From NCBI GenBank assembly GCA_024811115.1, contig JAKOGH010000446.1, forward strand, positions 1-64,000: a DNA stretch of 64,000 nt. Direction: 5' to 3'. Numbering within the stretch: position 1 is the stretch's first letter; each line of letters begins with the position of its first letter. The stretch is from Terana coerulea. Taxonomy: Eukaryota; Basidiomycota; Agaricomycetes; Polyporales; Phanerochaetaceae. The notes under the pieces are model-generated. The model was not told the DNA's origin, ran no database searches, and worked only from the letters and a program-made list of their open reading frames with translations. This document shows, piece by piece, positions 11,980 through 24,036 of this stretch. The position numbers and the translations under genes are program-made.

Positions 11980-14821
11980 CTAGACTCGCAGTCCTGCGAC
12001 AAGGCGAGCTTCGTGCTCGTTGAGCTTCCAGGCAATCCCGGACCCATTGTAGAACTCCTCCACATCTTCCTCCTATGTGATCCTAGTTAGATGGTATACA
12101 TTATTCGCTGCTAGACAGAGCACCCACCGAGTCAAGATTTAACAGCGTAGCTATCTGTTGAAGCCTTAAGAACTTCTCCCGGACGTCTCCAAACGCAGTC
12201 TGCGACGAGAGGTAGGTCGTCACAGCACGAAGGTCCCGGTCAAAGCGTATCGCTCCGAGCTGTGAACAGTTCAGCATAGACAAGCACAGTGACCCGAATG
12301 CAAGACGTGCCTCGGTATATTTGAGAGCCATCACGAATTTCTCCCACGGGCGGACCAGGACGTCCAGCGCAAGACCAAAGAACAGACGGAAGTTGCTCTC
12401 GGTAAACGTATCCTGCAGGCCATTCAGCACCCCTCCTTATCGGACTGCAGAGCCCACGCGCACCTTGTAGCCTTCAACGAGCCCCTCCCATGCTTTGACG
12501 AACCGTTTGCGCACTATGTCATTGAGCTCGGCAGCCGCGTAGCTGTCGTCGTCGAGGACATAGGACACGTCCTTGTAGACATCCGGGATAAACATCCGAA
12601 GCTTCGGTCGCAGCAGTTGGTTGAACAGCTGCTCGACCCCGGCCTGGCGTAACGGGTCAGCGACGCGGCACACACAGGGACAGGGCACAGCGCACCCTCA
12701 GCGTAGACCGGAATCGCGGCACAAGATTCGTGAAAGATGATATGCTGTTCCGCGCCTGCTCGACTTCGGCCTGGAGGAAGTTTTGCGAAAGCGCGGGAGA
12801 GGTAGAGAGCTCTCTGATCAGGCGTTCCATATGTGAGGACGACACGTCCAGATCGTTCAGCAGGATCTGACAGCTAGTGAGATGCAACTCGAGAATCAAC
12901 TGGGAGGGTCTTACGATGAACGACTGTCTGCTCTCCTTCTCTGCTTTGGCAGACGGTCCGGCGCCGCCCGTCCGGTACACGTCGTCCAGCTTTTTCTTGA
13001 TGACACCGGCGTAGTCACGATCCATGACTTCGCGAAGAGCCTCAGAAGCTCTCTCCACCACCGTGACACTGCCGGAGGACAGAAGCCGCGACAGCACGAC
13101 TTTGAGTATGTAGAAAGCATCATCTGGTGTTGTAGTGATCGCAGGAAACTGTGTAAAGTCTGGTTTCGACAGGCTGTGTGCCTGGAAGTATTACGTTTAG
13201 CGTGACACAGGTTGGGAGTGACTCGCCAGCCTACTTTGTCAATGATGGTCCGCGTATACCATGTTTCCATGGGTATGTAGTAAGTGTTCAAGGTGTTCTC
13301 AAGAAGTTGACGCGAAGCCGAGGACTCTACGGCTTGTAGGGCATCGGACAACTCTTCACTCTGGGCATCCGCCGGATTTGCCAAGGATGCAGTCGGCGGA
13401 ACACTGTGTTCCCCATTTTGCTCCTCGCTCTCATATTCCTGGTCTTCAAGCTCTTCCTGGTCAAACAAGACATCATTGTAAGCACAAAACCTCTGAGTAA
13501 AGCCACCCACCGTTAGCCTCTCGTACAAGAACTTTCTGAACAGACTCCAGCGACCCGCCATTCCAGAGACCTCGGTGAGCACCTTGTCTATCTCTCTCGC
13601 GTCCACCGTATCCTCCTCCGCTGTGTTCATTTGCGAAGCCATCCTGCGCATGGGAGCAGGCGCTGTCAGAGTTTGGAAGGTGGGACTCGCTGTTTCTGAC
13701 AACTGTAGGAAGTCAGAACACAAGACGCGAAGCATTAACGGTAACATACCTTGCGCTTCATCGACCGTTCCTCCTCCCACCCTTCAATGAGACTCTTCGT
13801 TACCCGGTCCGACTCTTGCAGTAATCGTTGAAGCACGCTTGTCATCTTCCCGGTACCGTAGTACTTCTCGACCACTGGCTGATGTTGATCCACAATCATT
13901 GCTATGCTCTCATATAGAGCGGTGAGCGCGGTTATATAGTATAATGGAGATGATGCTAGTAAAAAGAAAAACACGTTGGCAATCCTCTGAGTGATAGAGG
14001 GACAAGACGTACTCTTGGCAGATGCTGGTGCGCGAACCTTGACCAAGTCAACCACGAACGATGCATACGCTTGTAGTCCTTCTTTCTCCCACCCAATGAC
14101 GGGAAATAACTTGAAGAATCTCGTGGTAGAGGCTGCATCCCTCGACGTTGAGGCCTTTTCGAACTGTTCCCGAAATGTGCTGAGAAGCTGCTCTCTCGCA
14201 TTCTGAAGGGTTTGCGCGGGCGGTAGAGGGCTTTCTGCACTGGGCTGGGTTTAGTCCATGAGAACGAGCAGCCCTTGCAAGCGAAATGATACGGACGACG
14301 GAGGTCTCTGCAAACGGGCCTGAAGTTACGTCCAAAGGCAGCGCAATGGCTCTCGCGCAATGGCGCGACGCAGACTCCCAGTCCTGGGCATCCATCGTGG
14401 CTTGCAGGGCCATGAGCGACGACTAAACAAAGGGTTGCGCATAAGCCTAGGTACATCCCGCAGTGAATAAGCTAACCTTGAGTTCCATGACCTGGCCCAC
14501 CCTGTCGCCTGCCTCTCTCACTCTCTTCATCTCCTCATCCAGCAAGCGCACGCGGCCGCCCACTCTCTCCGCAGTCTTCGCCGTACTAGAGACAGTCCCT
14601 GCAAGTACGTATGCCTCTGAGTGCAATTCATTCAAACGAGGTTCGAGAGCTTGTAGGCGTGCTAATGCCTGGACGATTGGGTCTCTGGCGGCGAGCAGCG
14701 ATGATAGGGATTGGGAGAGGTCGGTCTCTTCTGCCTCCAAGGCGGACAGCGAAGAGAGGATGTCGGGTAAGGAGGTGAGGGTTCGAGCATCTGCTCTCTG
14801 CGGCACAGCGTTGGATGCCAT
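11980..14821 (-). CDS. COG4: Conserved oligomeric Golgi complex subunit 4
   Basis: Eleven exons: 11980-12072, 12128-12259, 12311-12412, 12464-12643, 12696-12866, 12915-13181, 13235-13702, 13750-13955, 14013-14244, 14297-14422 and 14477-14821, in phase, 773 aa. COG4 is part of the COG tether for retrograde vesicles in the Golgi. Matches to the family: the N-terminal coiled coil (SSLSALEAEETDLSQSLSSL), the conserved LPPAQTLQNAREQLLSTFRE, the central FRKFLYERLTVGGFTQRF, NTYYIPMETWYTRTIIDKA, and the C-terminal LGAIRFDRDLRAVTTYL with FLRLQQIATLLNLDSEEDV. Odd: intron 12260-12310 has a GC donor (gcacgt). The 14245-14296 intron has a weak donor, so its exact edge is tentative. Divergent from the DHX35 gene. 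Confidence 0.92.
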
Positions 14822-14941
14822 GGTGTGTGGTATGTATATACTTATTCAACAGGTTGAAGTAAGGCAAGGCATGTTTCGGTTCCTTGGTAGGTGCAGGCGC
14901 TTAGCAGGCGCGTCGGCGCGTCGGTTGAGACCAGGTCGAGG
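14822..14941. promoter_or_regulatory. Shared divergent promoter, COG4 / DHX35-like
   Basis: 120 bp between start codons; includes tgtatatac at about 14829-14837, a possible TATA-like element. Such a short spacer implies common regulation. Confidence 0.4.
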
Positions 14942-17935
14942 ATGGCCATCACCGAAATACACGTGGCGCCGGAGCAGCAACCTCGAAGGCGCGCAGTGCG
15001 CATCAATCCCGCCCTTGACGAGTACCTCTCCTCCTTGTCCCCTCCCGTCATGAGCACGCTACAGTTCTGGAAACCCGGCACGAATGGCCCAGGGAGCTCG
15101 CTTGACAGAGCTTCAGAGACCGAGGAGAACATCGTACCCTCCGCTCCGTCCTCTGGTGCGATATCTATACAATCCGCGCGCGAGCGGCTTCCTATATTCA
15201 AGCATAGTCAATATATCCTTCTTTTGACTTGCATAGGATCTGTCTGACCTCAGCTATGTCTTAGGGAGAAAATTCTGTATTGTCTTGAGAAGTATGGAGT
15301 GCTGATACTGGTCGGGCAAACGGGATGCGGGAAGACCACTCGTTCGTACACTTGTTTGTTCACTGAGAGCTTGACACGGCTATTGACCCCGTCGCTTCAG
15401 AATTGCCGCAATACTTGTACGAAGCGGGGTGGGCTGCAGACGGGACTGTTATTGCTTGCACGCAACCACGCCGCGTGTCTGCAACATCCGTAGCGAACCG
15501 CGTCGCGACTGAAGTAGGCTCCATCCTAGGGGACGAGGTGCGCCCCGCCACTTCCTCTCTTCGCACGCACGCACTCACCTCGCGCAGGTCGGATACACGA
15601 TTCGCTTTGAAGACGTGAGCGACAAGCAGCGCACGCGCATTCTGTACCTCACCGACGGCATGCTCTTCCGCGAAACCCACGTCGACCCGCTGCTGAGCCG
15701 CTATAGTGTCATCATGGTGCGTGTGCTCGCCCGCCCTCCTTTCCCGATTCTCATCCTGACGCAGCGCCGCCAAGATTGACGAGGCGCACGAGCGCAGCGT
15801 GTACACCGACCTCATCCTCGGGCTTCTCAAAAGTATGCACATTCTTAATAGCCATGCAGAGACACTCTAAGCACAGCTTTAGGATCCGCCGAAAGCGGCC
15901 ATCGCTCAGAGTCATCGTGTCGTCCGCGACGCTTGACGCCACGTCGTTCCTGGAGTACTTCTGCGCGGGCAACGGCCCGGACGAGGCAACGATCGTAAGC
16001 CTGGAAGGGCGCATGTACCCGGTCGAGGTCGCATACCTGCAAGAGCCGGCGCCGGACTACGTTCGCAAGGCGGCCGAGACGGTGTGGAACATACACATGC
16101 AGGTGTGTGTACTTCTCCAATGTGTGGCTACACTCTGTCCTGACATTTGCTTAGCAAAGTTCTGGAGATATTCTGGTATTCCTCACAGGCCGGGAAGAGA
16201 TTGAGAGATGTCTTGAGGAGCTGTCCGAGTATCTACCTACGTATGATATCTTGTATATTCTCAATAATTTCATACTGAATGTTGCGCAGATTACCCCGGA
16301 ACGCACCACGGCTGAAGGTGCTAGCGTTGCATGCCGGGCTGTCAACGACTGAACAACTCGCAGTCTTTGAGCCTGCGGAACGAGGGACTAGGAAGGTCAT
16401 AGTCTCAACAAACATCGCAGAGGTCAGTGACATTTACAGAATGCAATGAAATAGGGCGTTAACCGCTCGTGCAGGCCAGTGTTACTATCGACGGCATCAA
16501 ATTTGTCGTCGACTCCGGTTTTGTAAAGGCATGTATGCCAATAGCGCACAAATCATTGTGGAATCTGACCGTTCAGCAGATTCGCACATACAATCCGACC
16601 TCAGCCCTCTCCTCGCTCGCCACGGTCCCCGTGTCGCTCGCCTCTGCCACGCAGCGCGCCGGGCGCGCCGGCCGCACCTCTGCGGGCATCTGCTACCGGC
16701 TCTACCCCGAATCCGCGCTGCGCGCCCTTCCGCACACGACCTCGCCCGAGATCACGCGCACGGACCTGACGACGCCGATCCTGCAGCTCAAGTCGCTCGG
16801 CATTGACGACCTGATGAAGTTCGAGTGGGTTACGGGCCCGCCGGCCGAGACGGTGCTGCGCGCGCTGGAGACACTCGTCGGTGCGGGCATGGTTGGCGAG
16901 GACGGGCGACTTACGGTCGTCGGCGAGAAGGTGGCGGAGTGCCCAGTGGAGGTGAACGTCGCTCGGATGGTGGGTTCCGCGGCTGAGGAAGGCAAGATCG
17001 AGTGGCTGACGTGCAGTACAGCTGTTCGCTTCGAAGGAGTACAAGTGCGGCGAGGAGATGCTGACCATCGCCGCTATGACATCTATACAGGTAGGTTCGC
17101 GGTTGTTCCAGTCAATGGTTATATTCATTGAGCATTTAGGACGTTTTCATCATCCCCGATGGCGCTGCTGGGGCTTTGGCTGAGCTCGAGCGCAGAAAAT
17201 TCACAGCCGAGGAAGGAGTAAGCCTCCAGGGCTACACCGTGACTTTCCTCAACTAATCACCTCTCACTAGGACCACCTCACACTGCTGAACGGTACGCCC
17301 CTCGTCCACCCCTTTCACCTGACTTGTGCTCACAGTCCCACCAGCGTACAACGGCTTCACGCGCTACGGCAAGTCCGCGTCGTGGTGCAAATCGCACGCG
17401 CTCTCCTTCCGCGCCATGTCGCGCGCGGTCTCCATCCGGGCGCAGCTCAAGAAGTACATGCAGCGCTTCGGGCTGCCGCTGGAGAGCTGCCAGGGCGATG
17501 CGAAGCGGCTGCGTGAATGTTTGGTGAGCGGGTACTGGCGCAACGGCGCGCGCTGGGTTGCGGATGGGACGTACCGCTCCGTGCGGGGCAATGTCGTGAG
17601 TGGTTCCACTCAAATAGGTAGTGCGGGAAGCTCAAATTTTTTGGAGACTTTGCACGTGCACCCTCATTCTGTGCTGTTCACGCGCAAGCCGCGCTCGGGA
17701 TGGGTTGTGTTCCACGAGATGGAAGAGACAAAGAAAACACAGTGCGCGCGCTCCTACTTTCGTTGAGCGATCGTTTTCTTACGTCTTGCGCACAGAATTC
17801 GTATTCTTACGGAGATTGAGCCGGACTGGTGAGCTCTTCTCATATTTAATGCGACGCTAGTTTGCTGACATACTTCGCAGGCTTCTAAAATATGGCCATA
17901 CATTCCGTGACAAATATACAGGCGCCGCTGTATAA
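14942..17935 (+). CDS. DEAH-box RNA helicase, DHX35-like (two one-base frame breaks)
   Basis: Exons: 14942-15206, 15265-15341, 15401-15537, 15588-15716, 15775-15832, 15883-16102, 16155-16240, 16290-16422, 16475-16528, 16580-16969, 17022-17090, 17140-17217, 17271-17292, 17336-17595, 17647-17741, 17796-17828 and 17881-17935, about 720 aa. Helicase motifs: [10 protein letters not shown], Ia [45 protein letters not shown]. The HA2/OB tail follows ([41 protein letters not shown]). The order and ending match DHX35, a spliceosome C-complex-associated helicase. Odd: introns 15207-15264 and 15833-15882 each leave the frame short by one base after a G run, and intron 16529-16579 uses a GC donor. Assembly indels are the simplest reading. 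Confidence 0.88.
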
Positions 17936-18133
17936 TATATATCTCCTCCGTATGTGCCGCCCATGAAGGCGTTATGCATTGCAATCGATGAGTAGACCAG
18001 CGGTTCCTCGTTATCAAGATATTCTTGCTGCAATAAGCTCAAAGTTCAGTTGTCAATGCCACGATAAACATCGTGAGCTGTATATGTGCTAACCGGGCTA
18101 GACGACACCCCCTGCTTCCTCATTTCATTCATC

Positions 18134-18706
18134 ATGGACCCGCATAGTGACCATGAGCCCGCTCCAGCCGCCGTCCAGCCCACCGTCCCGAGATTAGGTG
18201 ACGAAGTCGATACGAAGCAACTCAAATCAATACCGCTGAAGCCGTGGGTGGAGGTGGCGTTCCTAACGACACATGGGCCGCAGGCCACTCCTCGCCGCAA
18301 TGTCACCACAGTCTTCACTAGAGCCTTTCTCAAGACGTTGTCTTTCAATGTACGCGATCCGTGCTAGACCATTTCACCTGCATGGTAGTTGACTAGCATT
18401 TTGGACTGTGTCCGCTAGGCTACAATCAACCTCTGCGCAGATACGGTGATGGCCTACATGACCAAGTCGTCTCAAAATCCAAGTGTGTTCGCTCCACCTG
18501 ATCAGGTGGTGGCGAAGGACTTCATCAAGCAGGGAAGCAATGGGAAGGAGTGGAAAGATCCTATCGCATTAGGCGTTCATCTGCGATATGAGCACTTCGA
18601 TGGGCGGGTTGAAACTCAACAGCTGAAGCTGTTCTCGTATGATCATGACCAGCAGTGGAGAGAGCTGGTGGACCACATTGCCTTCCTCACTGTCGAGAAG
18701 CTTTAG
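18134..18706 (+). CDS. Uncharacterised protein, paralogue 1 of a local pair
   Basis: Exons 18134-18349 and 18419-18706 (167 aa). I recognise no domain. A proline-rich N-terminus leads to a conserved core (LKSIPLKPWVEVAFLTTHG, TTVFTRAFLKTLSFN; after the intron LCADTVMAYMTKSSQNP, FIKQGSNGKEWKDPIALGVH, and FDGRVETQQLKLFSYDHDQQ). It is about as long as paralogue 2 at 19057, with the intron at the same codon. The alternation of hydrophobic and charged residues suggests a small globular beta-rich fold. There is no signal peptide or membrane helix. Function unknown. Confidence 0.7.
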
Positions 18707-19056
18707 TGAGTTTTTGACTTGCCTTCTTGATATCGCGCGGCGTAAGGCTCATCGACGTTGTAACTCCCATTTATTGTGCTCAGCCCACTGTTAGGCTAGA
18801 CGGGCGTTGGCATGCGGCTTCGTACCGGGTTCCCTGTCTGCAATGTCTTTTTCCAGAAACACGTTCACCTGAATGGCGTGCTAGGTGTGATACGACGCAC
18901 TCTCTTTGTTCGTCTAACTTCCGCACCTGCAGGGCGAGTAACTCAAAGTTCAGATGTCGACGTCATAAAAATCAGCGCTGCTTACTAGCTAGGTACACAG
19001 CCTAGATATCTAGAGCGGGCGATGCAGCCCAAGTGCGACTTCCAATCCCAACTGCC

Positions 19057-21117
19057 ATGGCCACCCGCCCTGAGTACGCTCCCGTAGCTGTCCAGTCCAC
19101 TAATCCGCAAATAAGCGACGAGTCAGTCACCGAATCTCAGCCTCAAGCTGTGGCAACATTAGCCTCCACTGGCCTCAGTGCTGCCCCGCAGCGCTTGCAG
19201 TCAATTCCGCTCAAGACGTGGGTGGAATTGGTCTTCCGGACGCGGTACGGAGCGAAGCATCCAAACACCACTCGCTCGATTGTCACTACAGTCTTCACGA
19301 GAGATTTCTTCAAGACGTTATCGTTCAACGTGAGTCAGGCGCCAGTGTACATCTCGACCGTCCCACCTATGCCGGGATTGACCCCCAGTGAGAACTGCGA
19401 ATATTGAGGAATATTGAGGAATATCGTGGTACATGAGAAGCCCGTCCGAGATAGGCCGGTCTACCGGCAGCTATCTCTAGCTATGCTCAGGCGCCAAGAC
19501 GTGGCTTTGTGGTGGCTTTACTCCTTATTTTACTGTCTTTTAAGGCTATTGGCACTGCACTGACGTTACAACTCCATGACGTGGTCCACCGCATCTACTT
19601 AAGGTTAACGCGCCTTGCTCTTTGCCACCTATCTTTTCTCTTCCTCTCTACCACACATCGACCCAGCAGGACCACCAGAAGTTGCAAGATCAACATACCA
19701 TTGTCCACACAACGCCAAACGAAGCGAGACAGCAAGAACGTGTCATCACCCCGAGCGCAGCTCCCAGTGGTTAGGACGACACACGAAGACCTTTTGTCCA
19801 GGACGGCGCGTGAAGACCTGTCGCTTAGGACATCGCGCGCAACACGGCGCGCAAGATGAGAACAATGCGCGAGGGCCTGTCCTACAGGACAACGCGCAAC
19901 ACCCGCGGGATGGCGTGCGGGACAGCGTGCAGGAGTCGACGGCGTGCAAGACGGCGTGCAAGGCAACAGGCAACACGACGCGCAAGGATCTGTCGCACCG
20001 GAAGCAAGTGACCTCGTCACATACCGGGTCTACTTCGAGAGGGACTAGCAGTAAATGCATGTACGCAGTCTCTTGTCGGGTACTTCGCTGTCACACTGAC
20101 TTAAACTTCGCACTCTGTACAAGCTCTCGAGATGGCTGCGAAATCAGTAAGTACTAGTTCTTTGCTACTTATTAGACCTATTGATTCACAACGCTTGTAA
20201 TAAGGCACTACAATCGCGAAACCGTGACGGACTGGCGCTGACAGAAAGAAAACCAAGGCATAAACAGACACTCACATGGAACAGCTAAGGTACGCAGTCA
20301 CACGTCGTGGCTCCCGTGCATGGAAGGCGTTGACTCCCAGTACAGAATGCGCCGGTGCTATGGGAAAGCGTGAGCGACGGCGGCAGCTGCTGGAAGTAGT
20401 GTAGGCCGAGCGACGGATAGAGGGCAGTGGTTCGGCGTAGCGCGGAATAGTGGGGATTAGTATGAAGCGGGACGAGATATACTACAGTAGCCCATAATAG
20501 TCCCGCATAGATTAGCATATTTTTGACATAGCTCATAATAGATATGTTGCAATTCTGCTATATCGCACAGGAACGCGGGCACCAATGTATTGGATTCTAC
20601 GCCAGTCTATGCTAAGTACGTGACAATAGACCAGCGTAGCTAACGCATGGTCATCTTTAAAAAGTAGCTATGATAAAACGGATTGTTCCAATGTGAGCTA
20701 CTGTGGTCTATTTGTCCTGGGCGGCGTAGCTCCGGATAGTTTCGGATATTACCGAATATCCGCGCTTCTCACTGGGATTGACCGGTGACCAACGTTTTTG
20801 ACGCATCGTGTTAGGCAACGTTTGAGCTCTGCGCAAATACAGCTCTGGCATACATGACTGAGTTACTCCAAAATCCACATCGTGGGTACGGCCCGGGCGC
20901 GGGTTCAGATGCTGTAGTAGCGGCCGAGTTCATCCAAGACGGGAGCAATGGAAAGGAGTGGAAGGAACCAATTGCACTGGGAGTGTTTCTACAATATGAG
21001 CACCTGGATGGGCGGGTCGAGACCCAAAAGGTCAAGCTGTTTTCGTACCCTCACGACCAACAGTGGCAAGAGCTGGTGGACCATATTTCCGTTCTTGCGA
21101 TCGAGAAGCGTTTGTGA
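19057..21117 (+). CDS. Uncharacterised protein, paralogue 2, intron inflated by a transposon
   Basis: Exons 19057-19329 and 20815-21117 give 191 aa, clearly homologous to paralogue 1 (LQSIPLKTWVELVFRTRYG, FTRDFFKTLSFN; then LCANTALAYMTELLQNPHRG, LDGRVETQKVKLFSYPHDQQ, ELVDHISVLAIEKRL). The intron is at the same position as in paralogue 1 but is 1,485 nt against 69 nt, because a DNA element with terminal inverted repeats sits in it (19384-20776). Splice donor and acceptor are intact, so the gene may still work if the long intron is removed. A 20-nt-scale copy of the second exon's flank recurs at 27.3 kb. Confidence 0.7.
19384..20776. mobile_element. Non-autonomous DNA transposon inside an intron
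   Basis: Imperfect terminal inverted repeats (left CCCAGTGAGAACTGCGAATA, right end reverse complement CCCAGTGAGAAGCGCGGATA) are flanked by the direct repeat ATTGACC (19377-19383 and 20777-20783), read as a target-site duplication. Removing the element and one copy of the repeat leaves an intron of about 85 nt, close to the paralogue's. No transposase was recognised; the longest internal ORFs are low-complexity, and 19780-20000 is a degenerate GC-rich repeat. The left end has a tandem of gaatattgag units. The superfamily is not certain: the duplication length of 7 bp, or 8 with slippage, would suit hAT. Confidence 0.75.
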
Positions 21118-21545
21118 GTCCGCCCATCTACATCCAGGGTGTTGCGTGGGTTGTGGCTCATAGGCTACGATTTCATTTAGTCCGTTGACAGGCTAAACAG
21201 TCCTCGCAGCTTCAACCAACTCCTTGCGCGCAGTCGTCAGGCGAGCCTCCCGCTTTGTTATGCTACTACAGTAACTCAGCTGCGGTGCTTGGGAAGAAAA
21301 TGTCGGAAGGGAGGTTCACTGAGTCTGTGGTACTCATGTCGGTTCGTACGACTGTAAGCAAGTGATACTGCCAAGTTAGCATACATTCTGGTGCATAGTG
21401 GAAGGAACCGGGCATCCACTGCTCAAGCGGCACTAGGAGCAGTACTACGAATTCTTGTTTTGGTGTGGCGCGGATTTACATATATGGCTACTAGGCCCCA
21501 GCTTGCCTCGCTTGCCCGGCTCTGAGTCTCCGGCCCTAAGCGACA
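21118..21545. other. Intergenic region
   Basis: 428 bp with no supported gene. It holds the 3' flank of paralogue 2 and the 5' flank of the peptidase-like pseudogene. Confidence 0.4.
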
Positions 21546-23294
21546 TGACTACGGCGTCCAATATCAATATCTCCGCCCTCACCTTCGCTAGTGAAGCCAC
21601 CGCCGTCTCCGAGTACGACCCCGACGAGTACGAGAGGACGTCCTATTATAACGGCATCACCGGAGATGACGACCACCCGGATCTCGTGTACCGGTCGGAC
21701 TTCCGCACCACGCCTTTTCCCAAGCCCGCCGGCAGACACGCCCATCTCCCCGTCAAGTCGCTCCGCGGCGTCTTCGACACCCGCTGAACAGTGTCTGGGA
21801 CACTGCCGGTCCCCAAATTCATGACCTGATCAAGGCTCGGAACATCCACTGGTCGTCCATCGACCCTGCCCGCTTCTTCACGCACGCACCGCTGGGAGAG
21901 GGGTCGAAGGGGAGTCTCGGTCCCATCGTCATCTGAGTTGGCGTCATTCCCGCATCTACCTCCGCCAATACCGCCCACGACGTCTCCCAAGATATCCTTG
22001 ACCTTCTGCGGAAGAACGGAGTCGACGATGCTGTCGTAGAATGGCGTGAGGCGGTCCCGCAGACGCTGGCAGGCCCCCGCTTATGCGCCATGTCGGCAGC
22101 ATCAATTCTATCCATTATGCCCTTCGCTTCCTTACTCCTCTTCACGGCGTTCCCCTCGCGGCCGAAGAAACGGAGGAGGAGGATTCCGAGGCACACTTAC
22201 GCTCTGGTTCCATGAAAATCAAGACGAGGACGGCAACCCCAGCAACAAGGTCTACGGAGTCAGCAGCTGTCATGTCCTGCGCAAGGACACCACAGTCGAA
22301 TACGAACACAGAGGCGGCACACCCATGAACCATGTCAGAGTGTGCGGCATGCGTCGATTCGAGCGCGGCCTCGACGAGGTCACCCAGGCTGTTGCTCGTC
22401 ATCGCTTTCTCGCGCACCGTTGGGCCCGGGATATCGTCCACCTGCGGGCGGAGGCGACGCAAGACGCGGAGAACGTAAGAATGATCAGCGCAACGCAAAG
22501 TGGACGACGAGACCGACGCCATTGCCGATCTCGAGGCCCTCTACGACGTCGTCACGACAAACTGGTCCCACATCAAGCTCCACCGTACCATTGGGTACGT
22601 CCAATATGCTGCAGCCATCTCGGTCGACGTCGAGGGCGGCACACTATATACCTCGGACTGGGCTGCATTCCTGGCTGCTGAGGCGAAGGTCAGGGAGGAG
22701 TTTAAGGGCAACATTGTCGATCTCGGTGCGTTTCAACTTATCTTTCCTGTAATCACCTCGCTGAATGAAAACCACTTCTCTCAGGATCCAAGTACATTCC
22801 TCCAGATCTTGCAGGCATGTTCTATTCTCTCGGTGGCGGTCCGACCACGTTCAAATTTCCCCACGGGAGGAAGCTCCACATCGAGGGCTGCGCCACGCAG
22901 GACGACCTCGGCCACCCTGCAGAGCTCGACAGCGAAGGCCAGCGCTGCCTGATGGTCGGCAAAAACGGCAGCACGACCGATCTCACCATCGGACGTTACG
23001 CCGGCCTCGTTTCTTTCACCAAGAACGAAGTCGGCATCGAGTGTTGAGCTCGGTATATACAACTCGGGCAACAAGGCGGTCGAAGTCTTCTCCGCTAAAG
23101 GAGACTCGGGCGCCCTCGTCTGGCACATGAAGCACGGTAAAGCCCGCATTGTAGGCCAACTCCACTCTGGACGCAACAAGGGCGGCTCGACCAGCAACCA
23201 TGTAACGTACTGCACGCCTGGCTGGTACCTTCTGGAGCAGATTCAGAAGAGATTCAAGTATGCCGACTTCTACCGGACCACCTGGACAACTTGA
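21546..23294 (+). pseudogene. Broken PA-clan (trypsin-like) peptidase-family gene
   Basis: The reading can be followed from MTTASNINISALTFASEATA through WSSIDPARFFTHAPLGEG and NKVYGVSSCHVLRKDTTVEY to GDSGALVWHMKHGKARIVGQ and HVTYCTPGWYLLEQIQKRF. The Ser of GDSGA and the His of the SCHVLRKD segment suggest a chymotrypsin-like fold, which I infer from these motifs only. The family is familiar from polypores as long uncharacterised proteins. Breaks: frame changes near 21780, 22075, 22192, 22485 and 23042, and an in-frame TGA where Trp is expected at about 21934. One GT-AG intron (22726-22785) is intact. With this many lesions the copy is inactive, even if some indels are assembly errors. Confidence 0.75.
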
Positions 23295-24036
23295 GAGCAA
23301 CATTGGTGGTTGTAAAGGTTTGTCTCTTTCTTCTGTCTCGTGCTTTCGTACGCATAGCTGACGAACGTCAACGCCAGCGTCATCTTCTGAGGGCTTTGGT
23401 CCGCAATTTAGGCCCCACACACTGAGCCACCCCTAATCGACCCCTACCGGGAACTGGCTACAGTGTGTCTAAAATTTCCGTAAAATCACCGTAATTTCCC
23501 TTCCAGCGCATACTCAGAGGGCTGTGAGTACTCCAGATGTAAGACAAGCAAGCGTATAGTGCTTCAGAGCCAGATTGAAATTGGGTGGCTCAGTGAGCGG
23601 CGGATGTCTGCACACGCTACGTACACTGTGAGCTTATTTGACTCTAGTGGGGCCTGGTCTGGGTTGGGCGGCGGACGCTTTGTATGAACTATATGTGGCC
23701 CGCACTTTCTCTCGCGGCGTGAGTGCGCTGAGGCTAGAAGGAGTGGGATCACCACGAGCTGGATGGAGCCATTGCGTCCTCGACCTCTCTGGGCTTCCTG
23801 TGCGGCCACTCGGATGCGTGGGCAGGGCAGGGAACAACTGAGGATCAACGGGCACGCGGCATGACGCCGCATCGCAGCTCATTGTATTACTTATTATGAG
23901 CCCGTCGAAATGAAGGACCCTGCCCGCGGGCCTTGTTCCCCGTCCCCCACCCTTGCACCGCCCGTCGCTTGTCCTGGCTCTGCTTCCCACTTTCCTTTCG
24001 CTGCTGACCTCGTAATTTTTGTATTCATAGCCCAAA
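23295..24036. other. Intergenic region
   Basis: 742 bp. No conserved exon found. The segment from about 23990 ends in a splice-acceptor-like gtattcatag just before the next ATG, so a 5' UTR intron of the next gene is possible. Confidence 0.4.

Noticed and set aside
19615..20157. 180-codon ORF inside the intron element as a transposase
   Set aside because: Low-complexity content without the catalytic residues or domains of a known transposase.
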